From DASSKA01 sp963839365 (GTDB taxonomy: Bacteria > Actinomycetota > Actinomycetes > Propionibacteriales > Nocardioidaceae), in NCBI GenBank assembly GCA_963839365.1, contig CAWIUT010000009.1, forward strand, positions 107,142-171,141: a stretch of DNA of 64,000 nucleotides, given 5' to 3'. The position numbers were made by a program, and so were the translations under genes. This document shows positions 17,654-26,537 of this stretch, in pieces. How positions within the stretch are numbered: the stretch's first letter is position 1; every line of letters starts with the position of its first letter. The notes beneath the pieces were generated by a model. It was not told the DNA's origin, did no database searches, and saw nothing but the letters and a program-made list of their open reading frames with translations.

Positions 17654-18534
17654 CCTTTGACTGCTCCTTGCATGATGCCGCCGACGATCTGCCGACCGAG
17701 CAGCGCGAAGACGACCAGCACCGGCACGGTGCCGTACAGCGTGCCGGCCATGATGATGGACTGTTGCGGGGCGTAGCCGGTGGCAAGGCTCTGGAAGGAG
17801 ACCTGCACCGTCGGGTTCTGCGAGCTGAGCACGATGATCGGCCAGAAGAAGTCGTTCCAGGACATCAGGAAGGTCAGCATCCCCAGCACGGCCATGGCCG
17901 GGCGGATGATCGGCACCACGATCAACAGGAAGACCCGCATCGGCGAGGCTCCGTCCATGTAGCCGGCCTCGACCAGCTCGTCGGGAACGGCGCTGGCGAC
18001 GTACTGGCGCATGAAGAAGACCCCGAAGGCGGTGACCAGCGTCGGCAGGATCACCGACGCCAGGTGGCCGGCCAGACCGAGCTTGGCCATCAGCATGTAC
18101 AGCGGGACCACGCCCATCTGCGTAGGCACCATCATGGTCGCGACGCAGATGCCGAGGAGCACGTTCGCGCCGCGGAACCTCAGCTTCGCGAAGGCGAAAC
18201 CGGCCAGCGAGCAGAACGCGACGGTGCCGGCAGTGACGCCCCCGGAGACGAGCAGCGAGTTCACCAGGCCGTGGTTGAGCGGGGCGAGCCGCAGGGCCAG
18301 CCGGATGTTGTGCCAGATCGAGCCGGTCGGCAGCCACGGCGGGGTCGCGGCGGACATCTCGGCGTTGGTGTGCGAGGCCATCACGATCGTGTAGTAGAGC
18401 GGGAAGACCGAGATCGCGGTGACCAGGACGACCAGCAGGTAGGTGCCCCAGCCGGCGTTCCTCTGACGGCCCGCACGCGTTCGCCGGGCCGCGGTCCTCG
18501 TGCCGACCGGGACGAGGCCGACGCGCGCGCTCAC
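17650..18534 (-). CDS. Carbohydrate ABC transporter permease (MalG type)
   Basis: 294 residues with six predicted membrane segments. The EAA loop that docks the ATPase is VEAGYMDGASPMRVFLLIV near residue 195. The N-terminus carries a basic Arg-rich stretch before the first membrane helix, common in actinobacterial MalG proteins. Coupled to the MalF-type gene upstream and the GH1 gene downstream by overlapping codons. It forms the inner-membrane channel for oligosaccharide uptake together with its partner. Confidence 0.92.
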   Translation of the reverse strand: MSARVGLVPVGTRTAARRTRAGRQRNAGWGTYLLVVLVTAISVFPLYYTIVMASHTNAEMSAATPPWLPTGSIWHNIRLALRLAPLNHGLVNSLLVSGGVTAGTVAFCSLAGFAFAKLRFRGANVLLGICVATMMVPTQMGVVPLYMLMAKLGLAGHLASVILPTLVTAFGVFFMRQYVASAVPDELVEAGYMDGASPMRVFLLIVVPIIRPAMAVLGMLTFLMSWNDFFWPIIVLSSQNPTVQVSFQSLATGYAPQQSIIMAGTLYGTVPVLVVFALLGRQIVGGIMQGAVKG

Positions 18535-19532
18535 CGCTCGGCTCCCCTCACCGCGGCGGCCGAGGTGCGACGTGCCGCGCGAGGCAGCTCAGCACGCTGG
18601 CGCCGGCTCGCCAGGAACAGGTTGACCAGCACCGCCACGACGATGATCAGGAACATGGTCCAGGCGGTCGCGGAGGCCAGGCCGAGCCGGTCGTCGGTCC
18701 AGCCCTGCTGGTACATCAGCAGCCCGAGGGTCTGGTACTGGTTCGACGTACCCCCGTCGGGGATGCCGTTGTGGTAGAGCAGCGGCTCCCCGAACAGCTG
18801 CGCGGCACCGATCGTGGAGACCACGATCGTGAACAAGACGGTGGGGCGAAGCCCGGGCAGGGTGACGTGGCGGAACTGCGCCCACTTGCCGGCGCCGTCG
18901 ATGGCCGCGGCTTCGTAGAGCGTCTGGTCGATCGCCTGCATGCCGGCCAGGTAGATCAGCGCGTTGTACCCGGTCCAGCGCCAGGTCACGATCGCGGAGA
19001 CGGCGACCTGCGCGGGCCATTTCGAGCCCTGCCAGTCGACCGCGGGCAGGTGGGCCAGGTGCAGCGCCCAGTTGACCAGCCCGAGCCTGGTGTCGAACAG
19101 CTCGAGGAAGATGACGGTCGCGGCGGCGAGGCTGGTGGCGTACGGCATCAGGATGCCCACCCGGAAGAAGGTCCGACCGCGCATCTTGTAGCTGAGCAGG
19201 TGCGCGATGCCGAGCGCCATGCACAGCTGGGGCACCGTCGAGATGATCCCGATCGTGACGGTGTTGAAGAACGCGTTCCAGAAGAAGTGGTTGGTCAGCA
19301 GGTCACGGTAGTTGCCCAGGCCCACCCAGGTCATCTGGTCGTACGTCGTCAGCCGCACGTCGTGCAGCGACACCCACAGGGTGTCCAGCCACGGGTAGAC
19401 GCTGAACGCCGCGAAGACCGCGAAGAACGGCAGGATGTACACGTAGCCGATCCGGCCCCCGGGCAGGCGCCGGCCCGGGCGCGCCCGCGGGGCGGGCGGA
19501 GCCTGGGGCCGGGCCTGCTCGGCGACCGTCAT
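18531..19532 (-). CDS. Carbohydrate ABC transporter permease (MalF type)
   Basis: 333 residues from ATG 19532, which lies 13 bp after the binding-protein stop; an upstream in-frame start would overlap that gene and is not supported. Six membrane segments, beginning with IGYVYILPFFAVFAAFSVYPWL; EAA loop YEAAAIDGAGKWAQFRHVTLPGL near residue 220. The insert between helices is short compared with E. coli MalF, as normal for the CUT1 class of Gram-positives. Partner of the following permease. Confidence 0.92.
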   Translation of the reverse strand: MTVAEQARPQAPPAPRARPGRRLPGGRIGYVYILPFFAVFAAFSVYPWLDTLWVSLHDVRLTTYDQMTWVGLGNYRDLLTNHFFWNAFFNTVTIGIISTVPQLCMALGIAHLLSYKMRGRTFFRVGILMPYATSLAAATVIFLELFDTRLGLVNWALHLAHLPAVDWQGSKWPAQVAVSAIVTWRWTGYNALIYLAGMQAIDQTLYEAAAIDGAGKWAQFRHVTLPGLRPTVLFTIVVSTIGAAQLFGEPLLYHNGIPDGGTSNQYQTLGLLMYQQGWTDDRLGLASATAWTMFLIIVVAVLVNLFLASRRQRAELPRAARRTSAAAVRGAER

Positions 19533-19545
19533 CGACCGTTCACCG

Positions 19546-20901
19546 TCAACCGGTGATCTGCTGGATGCCGTCGAGTGCGTCGCTCCACGCCTGGTTCGGC
19601 GCGGTGTGCTTGGTCTCGACATTGGTCAGCTGCGTGGTGAAGGCCTGCTGCATCTGCGTGTCGTAGAGACCGATCGGCGGGATCTTCATCTGTTTCGCGA
19701 TGTCGCCGAAGATCTGCCCCACCGGCGCGTTGCTGAAGTAGGCGCTGTTCGCGTTCGCCACCGCAGGGTCCGCCGCGGCCTGCGAGTTGGACGGGAAGTG
19801 GCCACCCTTCTCCCACATGGTGACCTGCTGCTGCTTGGCCGACAGCCACTCCACCAGCGCGATCGCCGCCGCCTTGTGCTGGGCGGCCGTCGGCACGCCG
19901 AGCCACGACCCGCCCCAGTTGGTGGCGCCGCCGGGCAGGACCGGAGCGATGTCCCACTTCCCCGACCCCGTGTTGCCGGCCTGGCTCTGGATGTAGCCCA
20001 TCATCCACGTCGGGCACGCCAGGGTGGCGAAGGCGCCGTTGGAGAACGCCTTGTTCCAGGTGGTCGAGAACTGCGGCAGGCCCGCGGTGATCCCGTCCTG
20101 GGCGGCCTCGGTGGCGTACTTCCAGGCGGTCTTGACGCCGTCGCTGTTAGTCACGTCGGGCTGGCCCTGACTGTTGTCGTAGGCCTCGTTGCCCTGGTAG
20201 ACGGCGGTGGAGAAGATGCTCGCCGCGCTGTCGACGAAGTGGGACCCGGCTGCCTTCGTCGAGGAGGCTTCGTACTGCTTGCCGAAGTCGATGAAGTCCT
20301 GCCAGGTCGACCACTTGCCGGCCAGCGTCTGCGGGTCGGAGGGCAGGCCTGCCTTGGCCAGCAGGTCCTTGCGGTAGCAGATCGCCTCGGGACCGATGTC
20401 GGTGCCGAGGCCCACCGTCTTGGCACCGTCCGGCGTGCTGGCCAGCTTCCACTTCCAGCCGAAGAACTCCGCCTTGTCCTGGGCGGCGTTCGGGACCTTG
20501 TTCCAGTTCACGAACTGGTCGGCGTGGTTCTGGACCACGTCGGCCACGAACCCGATCTCGACGCCCTGGACGTCGTCGAGCCCGCTCCCGGAGGCGAGTC
20601 GGGTCTTGAGCCGGGTCCAGTAGTCGGCCGACTGCTCAACGTCGTCCTCCTTGACGGTGACGTTCGGACAGCGTTTCTCGTAGGCCTTCCAGAGACCGGC
20701 CTCCTTGAAGCCGAAGGTCCCGAACAGGCCGACGGTCACGGTGGTCTTCTGGGTGGTGCCGCACGGCCCGGTCCCGGCGCCCTGGTCGGCCATGTCCGTG
20801 GTCGTGCCCGATCCGCTGCTGCAGGCGGCCAGCGTCAACATCCCGGTGGTGGCGACCGCCACCAGCGCCGCGGCGCGGCGTCTTGTCGGAGTTCGTCGCA
20901 T
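19546..20901 (-). CDS. Sugar ABC transporter solute-binding lipoprotein
   Basis: 451 residues from ATG 20901 with AGGAGA 5 bp upstream. Signal peptide RRTPTRRRAAALVAVATTGMLTLAAC ends in a lipobox (LAAC) with Cys ~29. It is a family-1 extracellular binding protein (SBP_bac_1), with segments such as VTVGLFGTFGFKEAGLW at the N-terminal lobe and LPGGATNWGGSWLGVP in the hinge region. It captures an oligosaccharide at the cell surface for the MalF/MalG pair. First gene of the operon; the perfect LacI operator lies 53 bp upstream of its start. Confidence 0.92.
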   Translation of the reverse strand: MRRTPTRRRAAALVAVATTGMLTLAACSSGSGTTTDMADQGAGTGPCGTTQKTTVTVGLFGTFGFKEAGLWKAYEKRCPNVTVKEDDVEQSADYWTRLKTRLASGSGLDDVQGVEIGFVADVVQNHADQFVNWNKVPNAAQDKAEFFGWKWKLASTPDGAKTVGLGTDIGPEAICYRKDLLAKAGLPSDPQTLAGKWSTWQDFIDFGKQYEASSTKAAGSHFVDSAASIFSTAVYQGNEAYDNSQGQPDVTNSDGVKTAWKYATEAAQDGITAGLPQFSTTWNKAFSNGAFATLACPTWMMGYIQSQAGNTGSGKWDIAPVLPGGATNWGGSWLGVPTAAQHKAAAIALVEWLSAKQQQVTMWEKGGHFPSNSQAAADPAVANANSAYFSNAPVGQIFGDIAKQMKIPPIGLYDTQMQQAFTTQLTNVETKHTAPNQAWSDALDGIQQITG

Positions 20902-20953
20902 GTGGTTCTCCTGACCCTCTCCGAGCGCCCGTCCGGCGTTTCTTCCCCCGGGC

Positions 20954-20971
20954 TGTGAGAGCGCTCTCACA
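20954..20971. promoter_or_regulatory. LacI-family operator, perfect 18-bp palindrome
   Basis: TGTGAGAGCGCTCTCACA is a perfect dyad with the central CG step typical of LacI/GalR sites and shares the GAGCGCTC core with the CebR box of Streptomyces. It begins 7 bp downstream of the -10-like hexamer of the binding-protein promoter, covering the expected transcription start, so bound repressor would block initiation. Confidence 0.85.
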
Positions 20972-20978
20972 GGACGAG

Positions 20979-21008
20979 AGAATGACGGTGAACCAGGTCA
21001 CATGTCAA
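20979..21008 (-). promoter_or_regulatory. Promoter of the beta-glucoside transporter operon
   Basis: On the minus strand TTGACA (21008-21003) is followed after 18 bp by CATTCT (20984-20979). The -35 is perfect; the -10 is weak (3 of 6). The LacI operator follows immediately downstream. Confidence 0.5.
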
Positions 21009-21059
21009 GGAACGCGGCCGATTCGTGACCTGTCGGTCTTGCGACGGATTGGTGGCGGC

Positions 21060-22094
21060 TCACGTCGTACCGCGGACCACGAGCTCGACCGGCAGCACCG
21101 TCCGACGGGCCGGGCCCCGGCCGGCCAGCCGCTCCAGCAGCCGCCGGGTCATCATCGTGCCGAGCTCGGCGACCGGCTGGCGCACGGTGCTGAGCGGCGG
21201 GTGCTGCAGCACGGCGTCGGGAACGTCGTCGAAGCCGACCACGGCGATGTCGTCGGGCACCGTGCGGCCGGTGGCCTCGATGGCCCGGATGGCTCCGATC
21301 GCCGCCAGGTCGGACGCGATGAACACCCCGTCGACGTCGGGCCGGCGGTCGAGCAGGCGCGCCATCGCGTCGTACCCCCCGGCCACGGTGAACTCCCCCA
21401 CCGACACCAGGTCCTCCGCGCCGTCGCCCCCCGCGGCCGCGACCGCCTCCCGGTAGCCGGCGAGCCGGTCCTGGCCCGCGCACATGTCCAGGGGCCCGGT
21501 CACCGTCGCCACCACCCGCCGACCCCGCTCGAGCAGGTGCGCGGTCGCCATCCGCCCTCCGCCCACGTTGTCCGCGTCGACGTAGAACAGTTTCCGACGG
21601 CCGGTCAGCGGCCGCCCGCTGAGCACGGTGGGCACACCCAGCGCCTCCAGCTTCTGCGGCAGCGTGTCCCGACCGTGCAGGGACAGCAGCAGCACGCCGT
21701 CCACGTGGCCGCCGGCGGCATAGGAGATGAACCGGGCCTGGTCCGCGGGCCGGGACGCCACCGTGAACACCAGCTGCATGCCCGCGTCGGCAACAGCCTC
21801 CTGTGCGCTGCGCAGCATGCCGAGGAAGAACGGGTCAGCGAACATCCGCTCCTCGGTCTCCTCCACGAGGAAGGCAAGGGACTCGCTGCGTCCGGTGACC
21901 AGGGAGCGGGCAGCCTGGTTGGGCGCGTAGGAGATCTCCCGGGCCGCGGCGAGCACCGCCTCCCGGGCCTGCTCGCTGACGTTGGCCGCGCCGCGCAGCA
22001 CCCTGCTCGCGGTGGCCCGCGACACACCAGCGCGCGCCGCCACCTCCTCGAGGGTCGGGGCGGTCCGGGCCGCTGCACGCGATTGGGTGGTCAC
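21060..22094 (-). CDS. LacI family transcriptional repressor of the beta-glucoside locus
   Basis: 344 residues from GTG 22094. The helix-turn-helix with hinge helix is at about 14-60 (TLEEVAARAGVSRATASRVLRG, then YAPNQAARSL). The effector domain is the periplasmic-binding-like fold with SESLAFLVEETEERMFADPFF and GVFIASDLAAIGAIRAI. It is transcribed in the same direction as the transporter operon and lies directly upstream of it, across the 18-bp operator, so it very probably represses that operon and is released by a glucoside. The CebR comparison is by context and operator similarity. Confidence 0.9.
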   Translation of the reverse strand: MTTQSRAAARTAPTLEEVAARAGVSRATASRVLRGAANVSEQAREAVLAAAREISYAPNQAARSLVTGRSESLAFLVEETEERMFADPFFLGMLRSAQEAVADAGMQLVFTVASRPADQARFISYAAGGHVDGVLLLSLHGRDTLPQKLEALGVPTVLSGRPLTGRRKLFYVDADNVGGGRMATAHLLERGRRVVATVTGPLDMCAGQDRLAGYREAVAAAGGDGAEDLVSVGEFTVAGGYDAMARLLDRRPDVDGVFIASDLAAIGAIRAIEATGRTVPDDIAVVGFDDVPDAVLQHPPLSTVRQPVAELGTMMTRRLLERLAGRGPARRTVLPVELVVRGTT

Positions 22095-22156
22095 GGCCGA
22101 AAGTGTGGCACGGCCCGGGACTCGGAGCCGGGCTGCTGCCCGCGCCACGCCGGGCG

Positions 22157-23122
22157 TCAGACCACCAGGTCTTCGGGCGGGTCGCCGGCGAGCACGTCGC
22201 GCACCACCTCCACCGGACGGCGGAACAGGATGTGCGCCGCCTCCGGGCTGTACCACGCGGCGTGCGGGGTCACCACCAGCCGCGGGTGCCGCGGGGTGGG
22301 CGCGTCCTCGGTGGGTGGCTCGACGGGGAGCACGTCCACCGAGGCCGCCGCCAGCCGGCCGCTGTCCAGGGCGGCGAGCAGGGCGGCGGTGTCCACCACC
22401 TCACCGCGCGAGAGGTTCACCAGCACCGATCCCGGCGGCATCAGCCCCAGCAGCCGCGCGGAGACCAGGCCCCGGGTGGCCTCGACCAGCGGCACGTGCA
22501 CGCTGACCGCGGTGCAGCCGGCGAACAGCTCCTCGAGCTCGCAGCGCTGCACCCAGGCGTCGTCGAACGCGGCGGCGGGCAGCGCCGGGTCGTAGGCGCA
22601 CACCCGCATGCCCAGCACCTGGGCACGGGTGGCGACCTGCTGGCCGATGGTGCCGAAGCCGACCACGCCCAGCTGCGTGGTGTCGAACCGGCGCAGCGGG
22701 CCCGCGTCGGCGAAGTGCCAGCGGCCCTGCGACACGGCGCGATCGAGCACGGTGATCCCACGCAGCAGACCGAGCAGGTGCGCGATGGCCGAGTCGGCGA
22801 CCTCGGCCGAGCAGTAGTCGCGGGGGTGCCAGACCGCGATCCCTCGCGCACGGCAGGCGGCGAGGTCGATGTTGTCGTGCCCGGTGCTGGTGGTGACCAC
22901 CACCTGCAGATCCGGGCAGCGGCCCAGGTCGCCGGCGGTGAGCCGGGTGGCCGGGCTGAGCACGAGGCCCACCAGTCCGGGACCCGCCCAGTCTCCGGCC
23001 CACAGCACCGGCTCCGCGCCCACCTCGGCCAGCACCTCGCGCGCTGCGGCCAGGTCCAGGTCCGGGTCGGCCACGGCCACCCGTCGTACGTCGGACGCCG
23101 CCACCGGCTGCTCCGCGGTCAC
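22157..23122 (-). CDS. D-isomer-specific 2-hydroxyacid dehydrogenase
   Basis: 321 residues from GTG 23122, 2 bp past the stop of the upstream gene. The NAD-binding domain has LGVVGFGTIGQQVATRA (GxGxxG). The catalytic triad is visible: Arg in VVVTTSTGHDNIDL context (substrate side), Glu in DVLPVEPPTED and His in VVTPHAAWYSPEA; the signature NLSRGEVVDTAALL is present. Family members reduce 2-oxoacids to D-2-hydroxyacids with NAD(P)H. In this operon it sits after an AruI-like 2-oxoacid decarboxylase and a ureohydrolase, so a guanidino-2-oxoacid is one possible substrate; this is inference. Confidence 0.88.
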   Translation of the reverse strand: MTAEQPVAASDVRRVAVADPDLDLAAAREVLAEVGAEPVLWAGDWAGPGLVGLVLSPATRLTAGDLGRCPDLQVVVTTSTGHDNIDLAACRARGIAVWHPRDYCSAEVADSAIAHLLGLLRGITVLDRAVSQGRWHFADAGPLRRFDTTQLGVVGFGTIGQQVATRAQVLGMRVCAYDPALPAAAFDDAWVQRCELEELFAGCTAVSVHVPLVEATRGLVSARLLGLMPPGSVLVNLSRGEVVDTAALLAALDSGRLAAASVDVLPVEPPTEDAPTPRHPRLVVTPHAAWYSPEAAHILFRRPVEVVRDVLAGDPPEDLVV

Positions 23123-23124
23123 CG

Positions 23125-24753
23125 TCAGTGCCCGAGATGGGTCGGGGCGAACATCCGCAGCATGACCGGCAGCACCACCACGTTCGGGCCGTCGGCGGCC
23201 AGCGCCTTCTCCAGGTCGGCCTGCAGCGTCTCGGGTGAGCTGGTGTGCGCCGGGATCCCGAACGCCTGCGCCAGTGCAGCGAAGTCCGGCCGGGACAGCT
23301 CGGTGGCGTAGGGCTGCCCGAACGCGTCGGCCATGTACTCGCGCAGGATGCCGTAGCCGCCGTCGTCGACCACCAGCCAAGTCACCGGCAGGTTCTCCTG
23401 GCGGGCGGTGGCCAGCTCGGGCAGCCCGTACATCGCGCCACCGTCGCCGGAGACCGCGAGCACCCGCTCCCCGGTCGCGGTGGCCGCGCCGAGCGCAGCC
23501 GGCAGCCCGTAGCCGAGCCCGCCTGCCCCCTGGGCGGAGAACATCGTGCGCGGTGTGCTCGTCTCCCAGGCCGACCACGCCCAGTAGGCCAGGATGGTCA
23601 TGTCCCAGAACGTGCGTGTCTGCTCGTCCACGGCCTGCCGGACCGCGCCCAGCACCGCCCGCTCGTGCTCGAGGTGCTGGCCGGCGAGCCGGTCCTGCAC
23701 CCGGGTGCGCAGGTCGGCGACCTGCTGCTCCGCGGCGCCGTCCACCGGCCGGGCGGTGACCGCCTCGGCGAGCGCCCTCAGCGTGAGCCCGGCGTCCGCG
23801 TGGATGCCCAGCGCGGGGTGGTTGGCCTCCAGCTTGCCGGCGTCGGCCTCCACCTGGATCAGCCGGCCGTGCGGCGCGAACGTGTGGTAGTTGCTGGACA
23901 GCTCGCCCAGCCCGGAGCCGACCACCAGCAGCACGTCGGCGGCGGCGAGGAGCTCGGTGGTGTGCCAGTCCTCCATCCATGACTGCAGCGAGAGCGGATG
24001 CTGCCAGGGGAAGGAGCCCTTGGCGCCGAACGTGGTGGCGACCGGGGCGCGCAGCCGTTCGGCGAGCTCCAGCAGCGCCACCTCGGCGCCGGACCGCGCG
24101 ACCCCGCCGCCGGCCAGGATCACCGGGTGGTGCGCCTCGTCCAGCCGGCGGGCCGCCTCGGCGACCAGCTCGGGTCTCGGCCGGGGCGGCGTCGGCGCGA
24201 TCTCCAGCCGGTCCAGTGGCGGCACGTCGGCCGGCCCGAGGAGCACATCGGCGGGAACCTCGACCCAGGCGGGGCCGTACGGCGGGGTCAGGGCGCGCTC
24301 CCACGCGGCCGCGACCAGACTGGGGATCTGGGAGGGGTGCTGGGCGATCTCCGCGCTCTTGACGAGGTCGCGGGCGCTGGCCTTCTGGTCGCGCAGCTCG
24401 TGCAGGAAGCCGCGGCGCCGACCGCCGAGCGCCTCGCTGGGGGTCTGGCTGGTGACCACGACGACCGGGGCGGAGGCCGCGGCCGCCTCGGCGAGGGCGG
24501 CCAGACTGATCAGCGCGCCCGGACCGGTGGAGACCACCAGCGGGGCGGCCCCGCCGGTGGCCTGGGCGTAGCCGACCGCGGCGAAGCCGGCGTTCAGCTC
24601 GGTGCGCAGTCCGACGTACCGCAGGTCGGTCCGGCTCAACGCGTCGAAGATGCCGAGCGCGTGCTGGCCGGGGATGCCGAAGACGGTGTCCGCACCGAGC
24701 GCGGCCAGGGACTCGACGACGACGTCTCCTCCGGTACGCCGCCGGCCGGTCAC
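23125..24753 (-). CDS. TPP-dependent decarboxylase, AruI-like (candidate 2-ketoarginine decarboxylase)
   Basis: 542 residues with the three-domain acetolactate-synthase fold. The catalytic Glu is in RTELNAGFAAVGYAQ; the central domain holds PVILAGGGVARSGAEVALL; the TPP/Mg motif is VSGDGGAMYGLPELATA, with Asp replacing the usual Asn in the VVDDGGYG part. The segment GRRRGFLHELRDQ resembles, from memory, the GRGYLHEL-DQ segment of AruI (5-guanidino-2-oxopentanoate decarboxylase). GTG start overlapping the ureohydrolase stop. Acetolactate synthase is an alternative, but no regulatory-subunit gene is linked and the ureohydrolase neighbour favours guanidino compounds. Confidence 0.7.
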   Translation of the reverse strand: MTGRRRTGGDVVVESLAALGADTVFGIPGQHALGIFDALSRTDLRYVGLRTELNAGFAAVGYAQATGGAAPLVVSTGPGALISLAALAEAAAASAPVVVVTSQTPSEALGGRRRGFLHELRDQKASARDLVKSAEIAQHPSQIPSLVAAAWERALTPPYGPAWVEVPADVLLGPADVPPLDRLEIAPTPPRPRPELVAEAARRLDEAHHPVILAGGGVARSGAEVALLELAERLRAPVATTFGAKGSFPWQHPLSLQSWMEDWHTTELLAAADVLLVVGSGLGELSSNYHTFAPHGRLIQVEADAGKLEANHPALGIHADAGLTLRALAEAVTARPVDGAAEQQVADLRTRVQDRLAGQHLEHERAVLGAVRQAVDEQTRTFWDMTILAYWAWSAWETSTPRTMFSAQGAGGLGYGLPAALGAATATGERVLAVSGDGGAMYGLPELATARQENLPVTWLVVDDGGYGILREYMADAFGQPYATELSRPDFAALAQAFGIPAHTSSPETLQADLEKALAADGPNVVVLPVMLRMFAPTHLGH

Positions 24754-25742
24754 CGGGCTCCGCCCTGCTCGGCAGCGGGTGCACCGTCCAGCGCCATCAG
24801 CGAGATCAGCTCGTAGGCGACGTGGCTGGCCGCGACGGAGGTGATCTCCGCGTGGTCGTAGGCGGGGGCGACCTCCACCACGTCGGCGCCGACCAGGTTG
24901 GCGCCGGCCAGCCCGCGCAGGATCTTCAGCAGCTCCCGGCTGGTGAGTCCGCCCGCCTCCGGGGTGCCGGTGCCGGGCGCGTGCGACGGGTCCAGCACGT
25001 CGATGTCGATGGAGACGTAGAGCGGCCGGGAGCCGATCCGCGCCCGCAGCAGCTCGGTGACGGCCGCGGCGCCCTGGTCGTCGACGTCCATGGCGCTGAC
25101 GATCCCGAAGCCCATCTGCCGGTCGTCGGTGAGGTCCTTGGGCCCGTAGAGCGGGCCCCGGATGCCCACGTGGCTCAGCGCGTCCTGGTCCAGCAGGCCC
25201 TCCTCAGTGGCCCGGCGGAACGGCGTGCCGTGGGTGTAGCGGGCCCCGAAGTAGGTGTCCCAGGTGTCCAGGTGCGCGTCGAAGTGCAGCAGCGCGACCG
25301 GGCCGTGCCTGCGGGACACCGCCCGCAGCAGCGGGAGCGCGATGGTGTGGTCACCGCCGATGCTGACCGGCCGGGCGCCGGACTCCAGCAGCCCGGTGGC
25401 GGCGGCGTCGATCTGGTCGACGGCCTCCTCGATGCGGAAGGGGTTGGCGCTGACATCGCCGGCGTCGACCACCTGCTGGGTGCCGAAGGGCATCACGTCC
25501 AGGCCCGGGTGGTAGGGCCGCAGCAGCCGGCTGGCCTGGCGCACCGCGGACACCCCGAAGCGGGCGCCCGGCCGATAGCTGACGCCCGCGTCGAACGGCA
25601 CACCGAGCACCGCCACGTCGGCGCTCCCCACGTCCTCCAGCCGCGGCAGCAGCGCGAACGTGGACAGCCCGGCGTAGCGCGGGGTCAGCGAGGCGTCCGG
25701 GGGCCCGACCGGCTCCGGACGATCCGTGGGGTTGGTCATCAT
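24750..25742 (-). CDS. Ureohydrolase (agmatinase / guanidinobutyrase family)
   Basis: 330 residues from ATG 25742, the first of two adjacent ATGs; GTG 25745 overlaps the upstream stop and is also possible. All manganese ligands are present: His in SIGGDHTIALP, the LLHFDAHLDTWD motif and SIDIDVLDPSHAPGTGTPE. The family cleaves a guanidino group to release urea: agmatine to putrescine, or 4-guanidinobutyrate to 4-aminobutyrate, or guanidinopropionate. Association with the AruI-like decarboxylase favours 4-guanidinobutyrate; agmatine cannot be ruled out. Confidence 0.85.
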   Translation of the reverse strand: MMTNPTDRPEPVGPPDASLTPRYAGLSTFALLPRLEDVGSADVAVLGVPFDAGVSYRPGARFGVSAVRQASRLLRPYHPGLDVMPFGTQQVVDAGDVSANPFRIEEAVDQIDAAATGLLESGARPVSIGGDHTIALPLLRAVSRRHGPVALLHFDAHLDTWDTYFGARYTHGTPFRRATEEGLLDQDALSHVGIRGPLYGPKDLTDDRQMGFGIVSAMDVDDQGAAAVTELLRARIGSRPLYVSIDIDVLDPSHAPGTGTPEAGGLTSRELLKILRGLAGANLVGADVVEVAPAYDHAEITSVAASHVAYELISLMALDGAPAAEQGGAR

Positions 25743-26374
25743 CACCTGTTCCTGAGCTGCTGCTGCGTCCGCAGCGGCACGTCATGGTCGTTGGGCAGTG
25801 CGGGCGAGAACACCCACAGCACCTGGGTCTTGGTCCGCCCGGGGCCGGCGCGGAAGGCGTGCTCGGTGTCCGCGGGGAACGTGAACGCGTCGCCCTTGCC
25901 GAGCACCACGGTCTCCCCCGCGACCTCGAGCTCGAGCTTCCCGGCAACGACGAACACGAACTCGACGTCCGCGGGCAGCCGGTAGGGCTCGTCGCCGCTG
26001 CCGCCGCCCCGGTCGATCTCGGTCAAGATGGCCTGCATCCGCTTCTCCCCGCTCGGGGTGAGCAGGAACTCCGAGATGCCCTCGCCGCCGAAGTTGATCG
26101 CGGGGCGCTCGTCGTGGCGCACCACCTCACCTTTAGAGGCGTCGAACAGCGACCCGACCGAGATGCCGAGCGCCGCGCACAACCGCATCAGTGCGGCCAC
26201 CGACGCGTTGGCCTGGTCCCGCTCGAGCTTGGAGATGAAGCCCTTGGTCAGGCCGCTCGCCGCGGCGACCTCCGCCAGGCTCTTGCGGGCCGCGAGCCGG
26301 GCCGCGCGCAGCTGGGCACCGATCGGGACGGTGTCCGGGCCGACCGGCGCCTCCTGGGCCTCTCCAGGGCTCAT
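25742..26374 (-). CDS. XRE-family regulator with C-terminal cupin
   Basis: 210 residues from ATG 26374, with GGTGGAGG 4 bp upstream. An Xre-type HTH lies at about 20-75 (IGAQLRAARLAARKSLAEV, LTKGFISKLERDQANAS) and a small-molecule-binding cupin at about 130-200 (LPADVEFVFVVAGKLELEV, KGDAFTFPADTEHAF). This architecture is that of PuuR and related regulators of polyamine and amino-acid catabolism. It is the first gene of the ureohydrolase operon and divergent from an amino-acid binding protein gene, so it probably controls both. Confidence 0.88.
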   Translation of the reverse strand: MSPGEAQEAPVGPDTVPIGAQLRAARLAARKSLAEVAAASGLTKGFISKLERDQANASVAALMRLCAALGISVGSLFDASKGEVVRHDERPAINFGGEGISEFLLTPSGEKRMQAILTEIDRGGGSGDEPYRLPADVEFVFVVAGKLELEVAGETVVLGKGDAFTFPADTEHAFRAGPGRTKTQVLWVFSPALPNDHDVPLRTQQQLRNR

Positions 26375-26421
26375 CGAACCTCCACCGTCCTCAACTGCCC
26401 CCCGCTTCCCGGCGGAGGTAA

Positions 26422-26449
26422 TGGAAACACTCAATCGCACTATGAAACA
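26422..26449. promoter_or_regulatory. Spaced direct repeat, candidate regulator site
   Basis: TGGAAACA (26422-26429) and TGAAACA (26443-26449) are 21 bp apart start to start, two turns of the helix, in the 163-bp divergent region between the XRE-cupin gene and the amino-acid binding protein. The second copy ends 5 bp before the plus-strand -35 hexamer. It is an A-rich island in GC-rich DNA. The link to the XRE-cupin protein is inference. Confidence 0.3.
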
Positions 26450-26453
26450 AGCG

Positions 26454-26482
26454 TTGACAGATAGGATACGCCCGGTGATCAT
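26454..26482 (+). promoter_or_regulatory. Promoter of the amino-acid binding protein gene
   Basis: Perfect -35 TTGACA (26454-26459), 17-bp spacer, then GATCAT (26477-26482; 4 of 6 to TATAAT). The gene starts 56 bp downstream with GAGGGAG as ribosome site. Confidence 0.5.
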
Positions 26483-26537
26483 TTCTGTGAGCCGGATCAC
26501 CCGTTCACCCCGTCCGTCGCTCTCCGAGGGAGCTGCC

